Notes under the pieces: model-generated | The model's input: the letters and a program-made list of their open reading frames with translations, nothing else | What the model was told of the DNA's origin: nothing | The model's database searches: none | In this document: positions 7,647 to 16,323 of the stretch, piece after piece | How positions within the stretch are numbered: position 1 is the stretch's first letter | How the letters are laid out: every line of letters starts with the position of its first letter | Source of the DNA: Mycolicibacterium mageritense | GTDB taxonomy: Bacteria; Actinomycetota; Actinomycetes; Mycobacteriales; Mycobacteriaceae | Direction of reading: 5' to 3' | NCBI RefSeq assembly: GCF_010727475.1 | Contig: NZ_AP022567.1 | Location: 2,232,001 to 2,296,000, forward strand | DNA: 64,000 bases | Program-made: the position numbers and the translations under genes

Positions 7647-8623
7647 CCACACACATGCGCGCCATCGTCCTCGACGGCTTCGGCGGCCTGGACCGCCTCG
7701 TCTACACCGACATCCCCAAACCTGAGCCAAAGGCCGGCGAAGTCGTCATCCAGATCAAGGCCTTCGGCATCAACCATGCCGAGATGCACATGCGGCGCGG
7801 GGAATGGGCCGAGGCTGCCGAGGTCAGCGGTATCGAATGCGTCGGCATCGTCGACTCGTGTCCCGGCGGCGAATTCCCGGTCGGCGCCAGGGTAGCCGCG
7901 CTCATGGGCGGGCTCGGCCGAACGGTCAACGGCAGCTACGCCGAGTACACCCGGGTGCGAGCCGCCAACGTCGCACTGATCGAATCCGATCTGCCCTGGG
8001 ACCAACTTGCGGCGCTGCCGGAAACGTATGCGACGGCGTGGACCTGCCTGTTCCGCAACATCGACCTGCAGGCCGGTCAGACCCTCGTGATTCGCGGCGC
8101 GACATCCTCTTTCGGTCAGGCAGCCGTCAAGCTCGCGGTCAACGCGGGTGCACACGTCATCGCAACCACACGGAACCCGGACCGCTTCGCGCTGCTGGAA
8201 GGCCTCGGTGCCCGCGCCGAGAAAGAGGTACCAGACCTGAGTGCACACATCGCCGAGTCCGGCCACATCGACGCCGTGCTCGACCTCGTCGGCAACAGCA
8301 CAATCCTCGACTCTCTGGATATGCTGCGCCGCGGTGGAACCGCATGCCTGGCAGGCTGGTTGGGTGGGCTCGACCCCATTCCCGATTTCAACCCGCTGTT
8401 GCGTATGGCCAGCGGCGTGAACCTCAGCTTCTTCGGCAGCTTCGTGTTCGGCTCACCCGGCTTCCCGCTGTCCGACGTGCCGTTGAGCGACATCGCAGGC
8501 CAGGTCGAACGCGGTGAACTGGACGCGAAGCCGTCGCGGGTGTTCGCATTCGACGAGATCCGTGAGGCACACCGCGTGATGGAAGCCGGTGAGGCCGGCG
8601 GAAAGATGGTGGTCGTGGTCTAG
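7643..8623 (+). CDS. Zinc-independent medium-chain dehydrogenase / quinone oxidoreductase-like protein
   Basis: A 326-aa MDR enzyme resembling NADPH:quinone oxidoreductases and enoyl reductases. The GroES-like N-terminal domain carries GEVVIQIKAFGINHAE but lacks the catalytic Cys/His and structural four-Cys zinc sites. The Rossmann part has TLVIRGATSSFGQAAVKLA and ATTRNPDR, suited to NADP. It is the last gene of the hydrolase-HAD-MDR operon (ATGA overlap with the HAD). A redox step on the dehalogenated product is a reasonable guess; the substrate is unknown. Confidence 0.88.
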   Translation: MTTHMRAIVLDGFGGLDRLVYTDIPKPEPKAGEVVIQIKAFGINHAEMHMRRGEWAEAAEVSGIECVGIVDSCPGGEFPVGARVAALMGGLGRTVNGSYAEYTRVRAANVALIESDLPWDQLAALPETYATAWTCLFRNIDLQAGQTLVIRGATSSFGQAAVKLAVNAGAHVIATTRNPDRFALLEGLGARAEKEVPDLSAHIAESGHIDAVLDLVGNSTILDSLDMLRRGGTACLAGWLGGLDPIPDFNPLLRMASGVNLSFFGSFVFGSPGFPLSDVPLSDIAGQVERGELDAKPSRVFAFDEIREAHRVMEAGEAGGKMVVVV

Positions 8624-8645
8624 CGGCGCGACCAGCGACCGCCAA

Positions 8646-8694
8646 TTCGACGAAAATGTCTTTGCCTGACCGGATTTACAACATTTTCGTCGAA
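8646..8694. repeat. Perfect 14-bp inverted repeat between convergent genes
   Basis: TTCGACGAAAATGT (8646-8659) and its exact complement (8681-8694) flank a 21-nt loop. It lies between two converging genes (stops at 8623 and 8708), so it probably acts as a bidirectional transcription terminator or mRNA 3' stabiliser. The loop is long and no T-tract follows. Confidence 0.6.
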
Positions 8695-8707
8695 CTCGAC
8701 GCGGGAA

Positions 8708-9499
8708 CTAGGCCGCAGCGGCCTTGACGGCCTCGCCGACCTCGGTCCGCAGTTTGAGGTACTCCGGCGAGCGACGCAGCTCGTGCGGGTCGACGCCGGT
8801 ACGTGGCAGGTCGACCGGCAGATCGAGCGCCACCTTGCCGGGCCGACGCGTCAGCACCACGATCCGCGATCCCAGGAACGCGGCCTCGTCCGCGCTGTGG
8901 GTCACGAAAACCGTTGTGCGGCCGGACTCCGCGCTGACCTGGCGGACATCTTCCTGAAGACGTTCGCGGGTCAGCGCGTCGAGCGCGGCGAACGGCTCGT
9001 CGAGCAGGAACAGCGGGGTCTCGGCGGCCAATGCCCGAGCGATCGCGACGCGCTGCTGCTGGCCGCCGCTGATCTCCCAGATCTTGCGTTTTGCCGTGCC
9101 TTCGAGGCCTACCCGCTCGAGCAGTTGTTCACGCCGTTCGGCGCGGCGCTCGCGCGGCACCTTGGCATACTTGAGCGCGAGTTCGACGTTGCCGCCGACC
9201 GTTCGCCACGGGAACAGCCGCGGCTGCTGGAACACCACGCCGGAGGTCACCCCGGGCGTCGGCGGTGCACCGGCCACGTGCACCTCACCCTCGGAAGGGG
9301 TTTCGAAGCCCGCGATCAACCGCAGCAGCGTGCTCTTGCCGCACCCCGAGGCGCCCACCAGAACCAGGAAGGCGCCAGGCTCGACGTCGAGATCCACCGG
9401 TCCCAACGCCGTCACCTTGTTGTCGCCCTGCCCGTAGCGGTGCGCCACGTTGGCGATGCGCAGACCGCCCTTGGGGTCACTGCTGTTTGGAGAGGACAC
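8708..9499 (-). CDS. ABC importer ATP-binding protein (SsuB/TauB/NitT type)
   Basis: A 263-aa ATPase. Walker A is GASGCGKST, the Q-loop is VFQQPRLFPW, the signature is SGGQQQR, Walker B is LFLLDEP and the switch His is in THSADEA. PRLFPW after the Q-loop is typical of nitrate/sulfonate/taurine importers. The GTG at 9499 is chosen because an AAGGGA ribosome site precedes it; it overlaps the receptor gene end by 23 nt, so it is the third gene of the permease-receptor-ATPase operon. It would be peripheral on the inner membrane face. Confidence 0.9.
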   Translation of the reverse strand: MSSPNSSDPKGGLRIANVAHRYGQGDNKVTALGPVDLDVEPGAFLVLVGASGCGKSTLLRLIAGFETPSEGEVHVAGAPPTPGVTSGVVFQQPRLFPWRTVGGNVELALKYAKVPRERRAERREQLLERVGLEGTAKRKIWEISGGQQQRVAIARALAAETPLFLLDEPFAALDALTRERLQEDVRQVSAESGRTTVFVTHSADEAAFLGSRIVVLTRRPGKVALDLPVDLPRTGVDPHELRRSPEYLKLRTEVGEAVKAAAA

Positions 9500-10511
9500 C
9501 TGGCAATCCCTTCGTATAGATCGCATCCTGGAAGGTCTTCAACGGCGCGGCCTGCGGAATCTGCTTCTGGTCGGCCAGGAACTGCGATGCGCTCTGCAGG
9601 TTGGCCGCGATGTTGCCCGGCTGGCCGTCGGTGCCCAGCCACTGCGGCGACGCCACCTCGGCCGGCGTCAGGTACACGCCCTGCTTGAGTTGTCCCGCAA
9701 CATCATCCGGGCTCAACCCGATCTCTGCCGAGATCGCCTTGGCGGCCGCGCTCGGATCGTCCTTGATGACGCCGAGCGCGCGTGCCTCCTGCTGGCGCCA
9801 CACGTCGACCACGTCGGGATGCGCGGCGGCGAACTCGTCGGACACCGCACCGAGGTCAAGCGTCGGCTTGCCGTCCTTGGCCAGCTGCCGGCTCGTGATC
9901 AGATCCTTGCCGGTCTTGCGTAGCTGATCCAGCGTGGGCAACCACGTGTAGGCAGCCGCGATGTCGCCACGGTCCCATGCCGCCAGGATGGCCTGCGGTT
10001 GCAGGTCGATCAGCTGAACGTCACTGGCCGACAAGCCGTTCTGGGCCAGCGCGGCCAGCAGGCTGTAGTGCGCCGTGGAAGCGAACGGCGTGGCGATCCG
10101 CTTGCCCTTCAGATCGGCGATCGAGTTGACGCCGGTGCCGTCGCGCGCCACCAGCGCCTCGTTGTCACCTGCGACGTCGAGCACGAACGCGACCTTGTAC
10201 GGGATGTTGAGCGGTGCGGACAGCCCGCGCGCCACGGGGCTGGACCCCAGCGCGGCGAAGTCCAGCTCCTTGGCGATGAACGCCGTGTTGACGTCGGCGC
10301 CCGAGTCGAACTTGGTCCACTTGATGTTGTAGTCGGGCAGCGCCTGTTCCAGCCACTTGTTGTTCTTGACGATCAGGTCGCCGCTCGGAAAGGACTGGTA
10401 GCCAATGCGAATCGTCGGCTTCTCGGCATCCTGCCCGGAGTGGTCGACCGCGCAGCCGGCCAGCGCAACCGTGGCTGCGGCCAGCACCGTGAGCAGTTTG
10501 TTGAATCTCAT
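9477..10511 (-). CDS. ABC importer substrate-binding lipoprotein (SsuA/TauA type)
   Basis: A 344-aa receptor. The signal peptide ends in the lipobox ALAGC near residue 20, followed by IRIGYQSFPSGDLIVKNNKWL, the classical start of aliphatic-sulfonate/taurine/nitrate receptors. DLKGKRIATPFASTAHY and GDIAAAYTWLP line the expected ligand cleft. The ATG at 10511 overlaps the permease stop (ATGA). The ligand may be a sulfonate or taurine-like anion, but no desulfonation gene (ssuD/tauD) is next to it, so this is open. Confidence 0.9.
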   Translation of the reverse strand: MRFNKLLTVLAAATVALAGCAVDHSGQDAEKPTIRIGYQSFPSGDLIVKNNKWLEQALPDYNIKWTKFDSGADVNTAFIAKELDFAALGSSPVARGLSAPLNIPYKVAFVLDVAGDNEALVARDGTGVNSIADLKGKRIATPFASTAHYSLLAALAQNGLSASDVQLIDLQPQAILAAWDRGDIAAAYTWLPTLDQLRKTGKDLITSRQLAKDGKPTLDLGAVSDEFAAAHPDVVDVWRQQEARALGVIKDDPSAAAKAISAEIGLSPDDVAGQLKQGVYLTPAEVASPQWLGTDGQPGNIAANLQSASQFLADQKQIPQAAPLKTFQDAIYTKGLPGVLSKQQ

Positions 10512-11371
10512 ATTTTCCCTCTCCATGGCACGGCCCGCCGTTCGACAGCCCGCAGCACACCGTCGATCACCAGGCCCGAGATCCCGATGGCGAAGATCCC
10601 GACCAGCACGACCGGCGTGTTGTTGTAATTGCTTGCGTCCTTGACCAATCCGCCGATCCCGGGGATGCCGTTGAACAGTTCGGCGGCCACGACCGACGAG
10701 TACGCCATGCCGACGGCCAGCCGGATCCCGGTGAACGTCTCCGGCAGGGCCGAGGGCACCACGACGTCACGGATCACCTGGGTCCGGGTTGCGCCGAGCG
10801 CGCGCGCCGCCTCCTGCAGCCCGACGGGTGCGGCGACGACGGCCGCGGTGGTGGCCACGGCGGCGGGTGGCAGGGCGGCCAGCGCCAGCAGCGTGATCTT
10901 CGGCGCCTCGTCGATGCCCAGCCAGATCACCAACAGGAAGAAGTACGCGAGTGGCGGCAGCGCCCGCAGGAACGTCAGCCACGGTTCGAGCACGCTGCGC
11001 AACCAGCCCACCGAACCCATGACCAAGCCCAGAAGCACGCCGACCACCACACCGATCACGACGCCCGCGAACACCCGGCGCAGCGTCATGTACAGGTGCT
11101 CGATCAGGGTGTAGCCCGCATAGCCGCGGGCACCGTCATGCGTCGTGGAGACGTCGATGAACGCGCGCCACACCGTGCTCGGGTACGGCACGAACGTCTG
11201 GTTCCAGATGCCGGCCAGCGCGACGATCTGCCACACCGCGAAGAACACGACGACCGACAGCAGCGGCAGGGCGGCCTTGGTCAGCAGGGCGCGCCATCGG
11301 TTCGACGGCGCGACGGGACGTGGCGAGTCGGTTTCGGACTCGCTCGGAACAATGTCGACGAAGACAGACAC
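10508..11371 (-). CDS. ABC importer permease (SsuC/TauC type)
   Basis: A 287-aa integral membrane subunit with about six helices. The coupling EAA loop is seen as EAARALGATRTQVIRDVVVP near residues 185-205. The start is GTG at 11371. It is the first gene of the three-gene importer operon (permease, receptor, ATPase). The upstream 142 bp contain an 8-bp hairpin that may be a regulatory site. Confidence 0.9.
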   Translation of the reverse strand: MSVFVDIVPSESETDSPRPVAPSNRWRALLTKAALPLLSVVVFFAVWQIVALAGIWNQTFVPYPSTVWRAFIDVSTTHDGARGYAGYTLIEHLYMTLRRVFAGVVIGVVVGVLLGLVMGSVGWLRSVLEPWLTFLRALPPLAYFFLLVIWLGIDEAPKITLLALAALPPAAVATTAAVVAAPVGLQEAARALGATRTQVIRDVVVPSALPETFTGIRLAVGMAYSSVVAAELFNGIPGIGGLVKDASNYNNTPVVLVGIFAIGISGLVIDGVLRAVERRAVPWRGKI

Positions 11372-11390
11372 GATGGCAGACTTTCTGTTG

Positions 11391-11419
11391 GCTGAAGCGG
11401 TGTGCGAACTGGCTTCAGC
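11391..11419. promoter_or_regulatory. 8-bp inverted repeat upstream of the importer operon
   Basis: GCTGAAGC (11391-11398) and GCTTCAGC (11412-11419) are exact complements separated by 13 nt, 20-48 nt upstream of the permease start. It could be an operator or leader hairpin, or serve to end the upstream DUF3159 transcript. Confidence 0.35.
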
Positions 11420-11513
11420 GACAGCAGGCAGACGGCGTCGTGTTCACCCGCGTATTGCTACCCGCGGCGCCGTCGGTGGTGAAGGTCTGGAATCGCGGTG
11501 AGTTTTTGTACCG

Positions 11514-12128
11514 TCAGGCCGCGACGCGGGGCAGCGCGCGAATTGCGTACCGGACGGTGAGCAGGATCAGAGACGTGGTCACCAGGAACAGCGGCCATCC
11601 CATGGCGATGCGCGCGACCGCGAGCAGGCTGTCCTGGTCGGTGCCGTACAGATAGTTCTGCACCAGGAAGCGCGACCACGACACCACCGCCATGACCGCG
11701 GTCACGAGGTCGAACGCCAAGAGCACCCGGGGAACTCGACGCCACGCGCCGTCGCGGCCGGTCGCCCAGGCCCACACCACCCCGACCAGCGGGCGCCGGA
11801 TCACGATCGACAGCGTGAAGAGCACAGCCATCACCAGCGCCGCCCAGATGCCGGGCAGATAGAAGTCCTTGGCCTTGCCGGTCACCAGCGCAAGCCCCGC
11901 GCACGCCGCCACCCCGGCGAACCCCCACAGCGCCGGACGGATGGATTCCCGCCGCAGCAGCTGCCAGCCCAGTACGAGCGCGGCCGCCGTGAGGGCCGCG
12001 ACCGTGGCCGGGATACGTCCGAAGGCTGCCGAGGTCACCGCGAAGGTGGTCACGGGCAACGACGAATAGACGAGGCCGCGGATCCCGCCGGTGCGCGCGA
12101 GCAGTCCTTCGAGCGGGGAATCGGTCAT
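11514..12128 (-). CDS. DUF3159-family membrane protein
   Basis: A 204-aa protein with about five to six predicted transmembrane helices (GLVYSSLPVTTFAVTSAAFG, VAALTAAALVLGWQLL, LWGFAGVAACAGLALVTG, IWAALVMAVLFTLSIVI, LLAFDLVTAVMAVVSWSRF, LFLVTTSLILLTVRYAI). The opening MTDSPLEGLLARTGGIRGLVY matches the actinobacterial DUF3159 family as I know it; its function is not established. The ATG at 12128 is used because the family start motif begins there. It lies 55 bp downstream of the P450 on the same strand, so it may be co-transcribed. Confidence 0.82.
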   Translation of the reverse strand: MTDSPLEGLLARTGGIRGLVYSSLPVTTFAVTSAAFGRIPATVAALTAAALVLGWQLLRRESIRPALWGFAGVAACAGLALVTGKAKDFYLPGIWAALVMAVLFTLSIVIRRPLVGVVWAWATGRDGAWRRVPRVLLAFDLVTAVMAVVSWSRFLVQNYLYGTDQDSLLAVARIAMGWPLFLVTTSLILLTVRYAIRALPRVAA

Positions 12129-12183
12129 GCGCGTGGGGGCCTCGTGTTCAAGATCGGAACGGTCCCCACCGAGCGTACCGAGC

Positions 12184-13497
12184 TCAGCAAAGCAGCCCGG
12201 CGGCCTCGGTGCGCCGGCTCCCCAGATGTGCCGGGAGCTTGAGGTATCCGTGCAGGTTGACCAGCCCACGCGGGCGTGGAGCCTCGGTCAGTTGCAAGTC
12301 GGGGTAGGCCTCGAACAGCACGCGCAGAGCCGTCGCGCCCTCGATCCTCGCCAGCGCGGCGCCGAGACAGACGTGGATGCCCGACGCGAACGCCAGATGC
12401 TCGCGCGCGTTGGGACGGGTGATGTCGAACCGCGTCGGCTCGGGAAAAACCCGCGGGTCGCGGTTGGCGCCGCCGAGCAGTACCGCGACCATACTGCCGG
12501 CACTGAGCTGTTGCCCGGCGATCTCGACATCGCACTGCGCGGTCCGCGCGGTCATCTGCACGGGGCTGTCGATGCGCAGGATCTCGTCGACGGCGGCGGG
12601 CCACAGCTCGGGGTTGTCCCGGAGCCGGGCTAGCTGGTCTGGGTGACGCAGCAGCATGACGATGCCGTTGCCGATGAGGTTGACCGTGGTCTCGAAGCCC
12701 GCTCCGATGAGAAGCGCTGCATTGGCGGTGAGCTCGTGGTCGGTGAGCGTGTGGTCGGCGGCCATCCGGCTGAACGGATTGTCGTCGGCCCCGCCGCTGC
12801 GCACCCGGGCGAAATGCGCGGCGAGGAAGCCGTCGAGACCGCGGAGCCCCTCGATGCCGCGCCGGTATGTCCGCCACGGGATTCCGATGTCCAGCAGCGG
12901 TGCACCGTGGTGACCCCAATCCAGCAGTTGCGCATGGGTTTCCGTGGGCAGTCCGAGAATCTCGGCGATCATCGCGACCGGAAGCGCCGCGGCGAAGTCG
13001 GCGATCAGATCGGGCCGGGGCGTACTTTCCAGTCGGTCGATGAGTTCGGCGGTCACCTCGGCGACCCGGGTGTCGAGCTTGTCGATGGCGCGCGGCGTGA
13101 AGCTCTGCGCCACCAACTGCCGGTACCGCGTGTGGTCGGGCGGGTCGACGATGACCATCGCGGGCGGCTCGACCGGGTTGGCCACGCGGGGATCGGTCCG
13201 GTCGAGCAGCATGCGGAGTGGGCGCGGCATCTCCATACCGCTGGGCGGTGTGACACCGAAGCGCTTGTCACGCAGGATCTCCCGGCTGACCGCATGATCG
13301 ACGGTGGCCCACACGAATGGTGTCCGGACGAGCCGGCCCCGCCGCCTGATCTCCTCCATCAGGGGATAGGGATCGATGCCCCTCCCGTGGCTGGAGATCA
13401 GCGCACCCAGCGGATTTCCCGTGCGGCCCTGAACCGTCATGAAGGCCTTCGGCACCGCGTGCATGGCCAGCCAGCGTGTCCACAATCCGACGCTCAT
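12184..13497 (-). CDS. Cytochrome P450
   Basis: A 437-aa bacterial P450 (soluble class, redox partners elsewhere). The I-helix oxygen-binding motif is IGAGFETTVN (~residue 250), the K-helix ExxR is EILR, and the heme loop is FASGIHVCLGAALARIEG with the heme-thiolate Cys at ~377. Length is at the usual 400-440. It is divergent, with a 124-bp gap, from a TetR gene that starts after a cluster of GTCTCG half-sites, so TetR control is likely. The substrate is unknown; family members hydroxylate steroids, lipids or xenobiotics. Confidence 0.93.
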   Translation of the reverse strand: MSVGLWTRWLAMHAVPKAFMTVQGRTGNPLGALISSHGRGIDPYPLMEEIRRRGRLVRTPFVWATVDHAVSREILRDKRFGVTPPSGMEMPRPLRMLLDRTDPRVANPVEPPAMVIVDPPDHTRYRQLVAQSFTPRAIDKLDTRVAEVTAELIDRLESTPRPDLIADFAAALPVAMIAEILGLPTETHAQLLDWGHHGAPLLDIGIPWRTYRRGIEGLRGLDGFLAAHFARVRSGGADDNPFSRMAADHTLTDHELTANAALLIGAGFETTVNLIGNGIVMLLRHPDQLARLRDNPELWPAAVDEILRIDSPVQMTARTAQCDVEIAGQQLSAGSMVAVLLGGANRDPRVFPEPTRFDITRPNAREHLAFASGIHVCLGAALARIEGATALRVLFEAYPDLQLTEAPRPRGLVNLHGYLKLPAHLGSRRTEAAGLLC

Positions 13498-13531
13498 TAC
13501 GCCCTCCCTCGTGGGGCCGAGTCAGTATGAT

Positions 13532-13565
13532 GAGACGATCGAGACACTTAGACGCTCATCGTCTC
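13532..13565. promoter_or_regulatory. Operator region between P450 and TetR genes
   Basis: GAGACGAT (13532-13539) and ATCGTCTC (13558-13565) form a perfect 8-bp inverted repeat with an 18-nt spacer, which contains another GAGAC half; further GTCTCG copies follow at 13561-13577. Repeated half-sites in the divergent region suggest cooperative TetR dimers. Confidence 0.55.
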
Positions 13566-13621
13566 GCTCGTCTCGGTCGCTCCGCTACGACGATCGGGAC
13601 GCAGTGGCAAGGAGGGATTGC

Positions 13622-14290
13622 GTGACATCGACGCGAACGGCGGACTTCGTGCGCAAGCTCGCCGAACCCGACCCGACCGTGCTGGCCCGGGTGCGTGAGC
13701 CCGACGAGATCACCACGCGGATCCTGAGCGCGACGCTCGAGCAGGCAGAGCTCGTCGGCATCCGGCGCACCACGATGGAAGATGTCGCACGACGCAGCGG
13801 CGTCGGCCGGGCCACGCTCTATCGGCGTTTTCCCACCAAGGACGTCCTCATCGATGCTCTCGTGCTCTCCGAAGCGCGGCGCTACCTCGAGGGGAGCGCA
13901 CAGGCGCGCGCCCACGGCGACAACCTCGAGGATCGCCTGGTCTACGACACCGTTTTCACAGTGACGTTCCTGCGCGACCATGCTCTGCTCAAGAAGCTCC
14001 TGCGCACCGAACCGGAGACCATCCTGCCCAGCCTGACTGTCGACGCCGGCGCCATCATCGACTTCGCGACCGACTACTCGGTGGCCGAACTACGCACCGA
14101 CCTCTACGGCACGAAGAAGACCACACCCGAACAGGAGCGGCACATCCGCACGGTCGCCGAGCTGCACACCCGGCTCACGTTGTCGTTCATCGTGACCCCC
14201 CACACGAGCATCAAACTCGCGACACTCGACGACACCCGCGAATATGTGCGCACCTACCTGCTGCCGATGATGACGGCGGGGCCCGCGTGA
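13622..14290 (+). CDS. TetR-family transcriptional regulator
   Basis: A 222-aa regulator with HTH segment TTMEDVARRSGVGRATLYRRF near residues 45-65 and a helical ligand domain. The GTG at 13622 is chosen for the strong AAGGAGGG site 6 nt upstream; longer in-frame readings have no ribosome site and cross the operator region. It is divergent from a P450 and overlaps the CorA-like gene (GTGA), giving a TetR-CorA transcript. It probably represses the P450 and itself. Confidence 0.9.
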   Translation: MTSTRTADFVRKLAEPDPTVLARVREPDEITTRILSATLEQAELVGIRRTTMEDVARRSGVGRATLYRRFPTKDVLIDALVLSEARRYLEGSAQARAHGDNLEDRLVYDTVFTVTFLRDHALLKKLLRTEPETILPSLTVDAGAIIDFATDYSVAELRTDLYGTKKTTPEQERHIRTVAELHTRLTLSFIVTPHTSIKLATLDDTREYVRTYLLPMMTAGPA

Positions 14291-15291
14291 CGCAGGTGCG
14301 GGGCCGGGTGTGGCGGGATGGGCAGCCCGATGACAGCTTCACGTTCGAGTCGATCTCCGATTGTCTCGCCGACAAAGACGCGCTGTTGTGGGCCGACATC
14401 TACGACCCCGATCACGAGACGCTGCGCGGCCTGGCAGACGAACTCGGGCTCAACATCTGGGCGGTCGAGGATTCGATCGCCCCGATGGAGCGCACGAAAG
14501 CCTCGGTGTACCACACTCATACGTTTTTCACGGTGTACGCGATCGACATCAGGACGCCGGAAGACGACATGGCCTCGACTTTGATCAAGCACCGCATATC
14601 GGCCTTCGTTCTGCCGCGCGGCCTCATCACGGTCCGGCTGCCGTCGGTCGACCACGCGGAGGACGAGTTCGATGTCGAAGAGGTGTCGCAGCGCTTCGAC
14701 GAGCTCGGCGGGCAGGAGTACGGTGTCGGCGCACTCGTGCACGGCCTGCTCGATGTGGTGGTCGACGGACATTTCGAGGCCGTGCAAGACCTCGACGACG
14801 CGATCGAGGGTCTCGAGGACGAGCTGTTCGACGACCGCGGGCCCCGACGTGGGCTGCAGCGGCGCACTTTCCGGTTACGCAAGGATCTCGTCGAGCTGCG
14901 GCGTGTGGTGCTTCCGATGCGCGAGGTGGTCAGCACCATCCAGCACCGCAGGCTCGACGCGAAGATCTCGCCCGAGCTCGATCCACTTTATGCCGATCTC
15001 TACGACCACGTGCTGCGGGCCTCGGAGTGGACCGAGTCGCTGCGCGACATGGTCACGACGGTGTTCGAGACCAACCTGTCGCTGCAGGACGCGCGGCTCA
15101 ACACGGTCATAAAGAAGCTGACCGGCTGGGCCGCCATCATCGCGGTGCCGACCGCGATCACGGGTTTCTACGGCCAGAACGTCACCTACCCGGGCATCAA
15201 CACGGTCGTCGGGTTCATCGCGAGCTCCGCGTTGATCGTGGTGCTCGTCGTCCTGCTGTACGTGATGTTCAAACGCCGCGACTGGCTGTGA
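14287..15291 (+). CDS. CorA-family divalent-cation transporter with GQN instead of GMN
   Basis: A 334-aa protein with a long cytoplasmic funnel domain and two C-terminal helices (ITGWAAIIAVPTAITGFYG, FIASSALIVVLVVLLYVMF), as in CorA/Mg2+ transporters. The signature loop after TM1, normally YGMN, reads YGQN here, so the Met of the selectivity motif is replaced by Gln. The positively charged tail MFKRRDWL is typical of CorA. The start is GTG overlapping the TetR stop. Coupling of an ion channel to a TetR/P450 locus is unusual and may be incidental. Confidence 0.9.
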   Translation: MTQVRGRVWRDGQPDDSFTFESISDCLADKDALLWADIYDPDHETLRGLADELGLNIWAVEDSIAPMERTKASVYHTHTFFTVYAIDIRTPEDDMASTLIKHRISAFVLPRGLITVRLPSVDHAEDEFDVEEVSQRFDELGGQEYGVGALVHGLLDVVVDGHFEAVQDLDDAIEGLEDELFDDRGPRRGLQRRTFRLRKDLVELRRVVLPMREVVSTIQHRRLDAKISPELDPLYADLYDHVLRASEWTESLRDMVTTVFETNLSLQDARLNTVIKKLTGWAAIIAVPTAITGFYGQNVTYPGINTVVGFIASSALIVVLVVLLYVMFKRRDWL

Positions 15292-15294
15292 GCG

Positions 15295-16323
15295 TCACCG
15301 CGGAATACCTGCGGCGTCAGCGATTTCGCAGGCCTTGTCGACGATCGAGTCGATCCGCTCCACGGTGGGTGTGCCCGCCGCGGCCCTGTTCTCCGGCTCG
15401 TCCCGGGCGCGCCGCATGACGCCCTCGGCGATGATCGCGAGCTTCCACATCCCGAGCACATGCCAGTACCGCAGCGCGGCCGGGTCACGCCCGGTCACGT
15501 CCAGGTAGCGGTCGGCCATCTCGGCGCGGCTGGGAAACCCCTCCAGCGTCGACGGTGCGAAGTCCGCGCCGGTGGATTCACCGGGCTCGGGCCAATAGGT
15601 GAGCAGCGTACCCATGTCGGCCATCGGGTCGCCCAACGTGGACAGCTCCCAGTCCAGCGTGGCCACCACCGCACCCGTGTCGGGGGCGGTGATCAGGTTC
15701 CGCAGATGAAAATCGCCGTGCACCAAGCTGATTTCGCGTTGCTCGGGGATCGCCGCGGCGAGCCGACGCGTGAGGTCGTCCAGTGCCGGTAGCTCCCGGG
15801 TCTTGGACTGCGCCCATTGCGCCGACCAGCGTTTGAGTTGACGCTGGGCATACGGCTTGTGACTGGCCAGATCTGCCAGCCCGGCCCGTTCGAGGTCCAC
15901 CGCATGGATCCTGGCCAAAGTGCTCGGCATGGATTCGGCGATCTTGCGGCGGTGCTGCGGGGTCAGCGCCTCGGCGGCCGCCATGGTGTCGACGACCAGG
16001 CCGTCGACGAACTCCATCAGCACCACCGCCACACCGGAGATCGATTCGGTTGAGACACCGAGGATCCGGGGCACCGGGACGTCGGTGTCGGCCAACGCGG
16101 CGATGATTCGCGCCTCCCGCACGACGTCGTGTGCCGAGGCCAGCAGGTTCCCCAGCGGCGGTCGGCGCAAGACCCAGGACCGGTCACGCGCATCGGTGAC
16201 GCGGTAGGTGAGGTTCGACTGTCCCAGTCCGATCCGCTGATACCGCAGTGGGGGTTCGTGTTCGACGCCCAGGTCGGTGAGCCAGCGCTGCACCGCTGCG
16301 GCGTCGATGCCGACCGGCGTCAC
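15295..16323 (-). CDS. Aminoglycoside-phosphotransferase-like kinase (ACAD10/11 APH type)
   Basis: A 342-aa kinase-fold protein. The catalytic loop is HGDFHLRNLI (~residue 205) and the metal-binding segment is LDWELSTLGDPMADMG. WELxTLGDPxxD distinguishes acyl-CoA-metabolism APH proteins (fused to acyl-CoA dehydrogenase in human ACAD10/ACAD11) from antibiotic-resistance enzymes. It is the third gene of an ACAD-SDR-APH operon with 4-bp overlaps (GTG start overlapping the SDR stop). By analogy with ACAD10/11 and levulinate pathway kinases it may phosphorylate a hydroxyacyl-CoA. Antibiotic resistance is unlikely. Confidence 0.88.
   Translation of the reverse strand: MTPVGIDAAAVQRWLTDLGVEHEPPLRYQRIGLGQSNLTYRVTDARDRSWVLRRPPLGNLLASAHDVVREARIIAALADTDVPVPRILGVSTESISGVAVVLMEFVDGLVVDTMAAAEALTPQHRRKIAESMPSTLARIHAVDLERAGLADLASHKPYAQRQLKRWSAQWAQSKTRELPALDDLTRRLAAAIPEQREISLVHGDFHLRNLITAPDTGAVVATLDWELSTLGDPMADMGTLLTYWPEPGESTGADFAPSTLEGFPSRAEMADRYLDVTGRDPAALRYWHVLGMWKLAIIAEGVMRRARDEPENRAAAGTPTVERIDSIVDKACEIADAAGIPR

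Noticed and set aside
15295..16323. APH-family gene as an antibiotic-resistance kinase
   Set aside because: The WELSTLGDP motif and the ACAD-SDR operon place it with acyl-CoA metabolism kinases.
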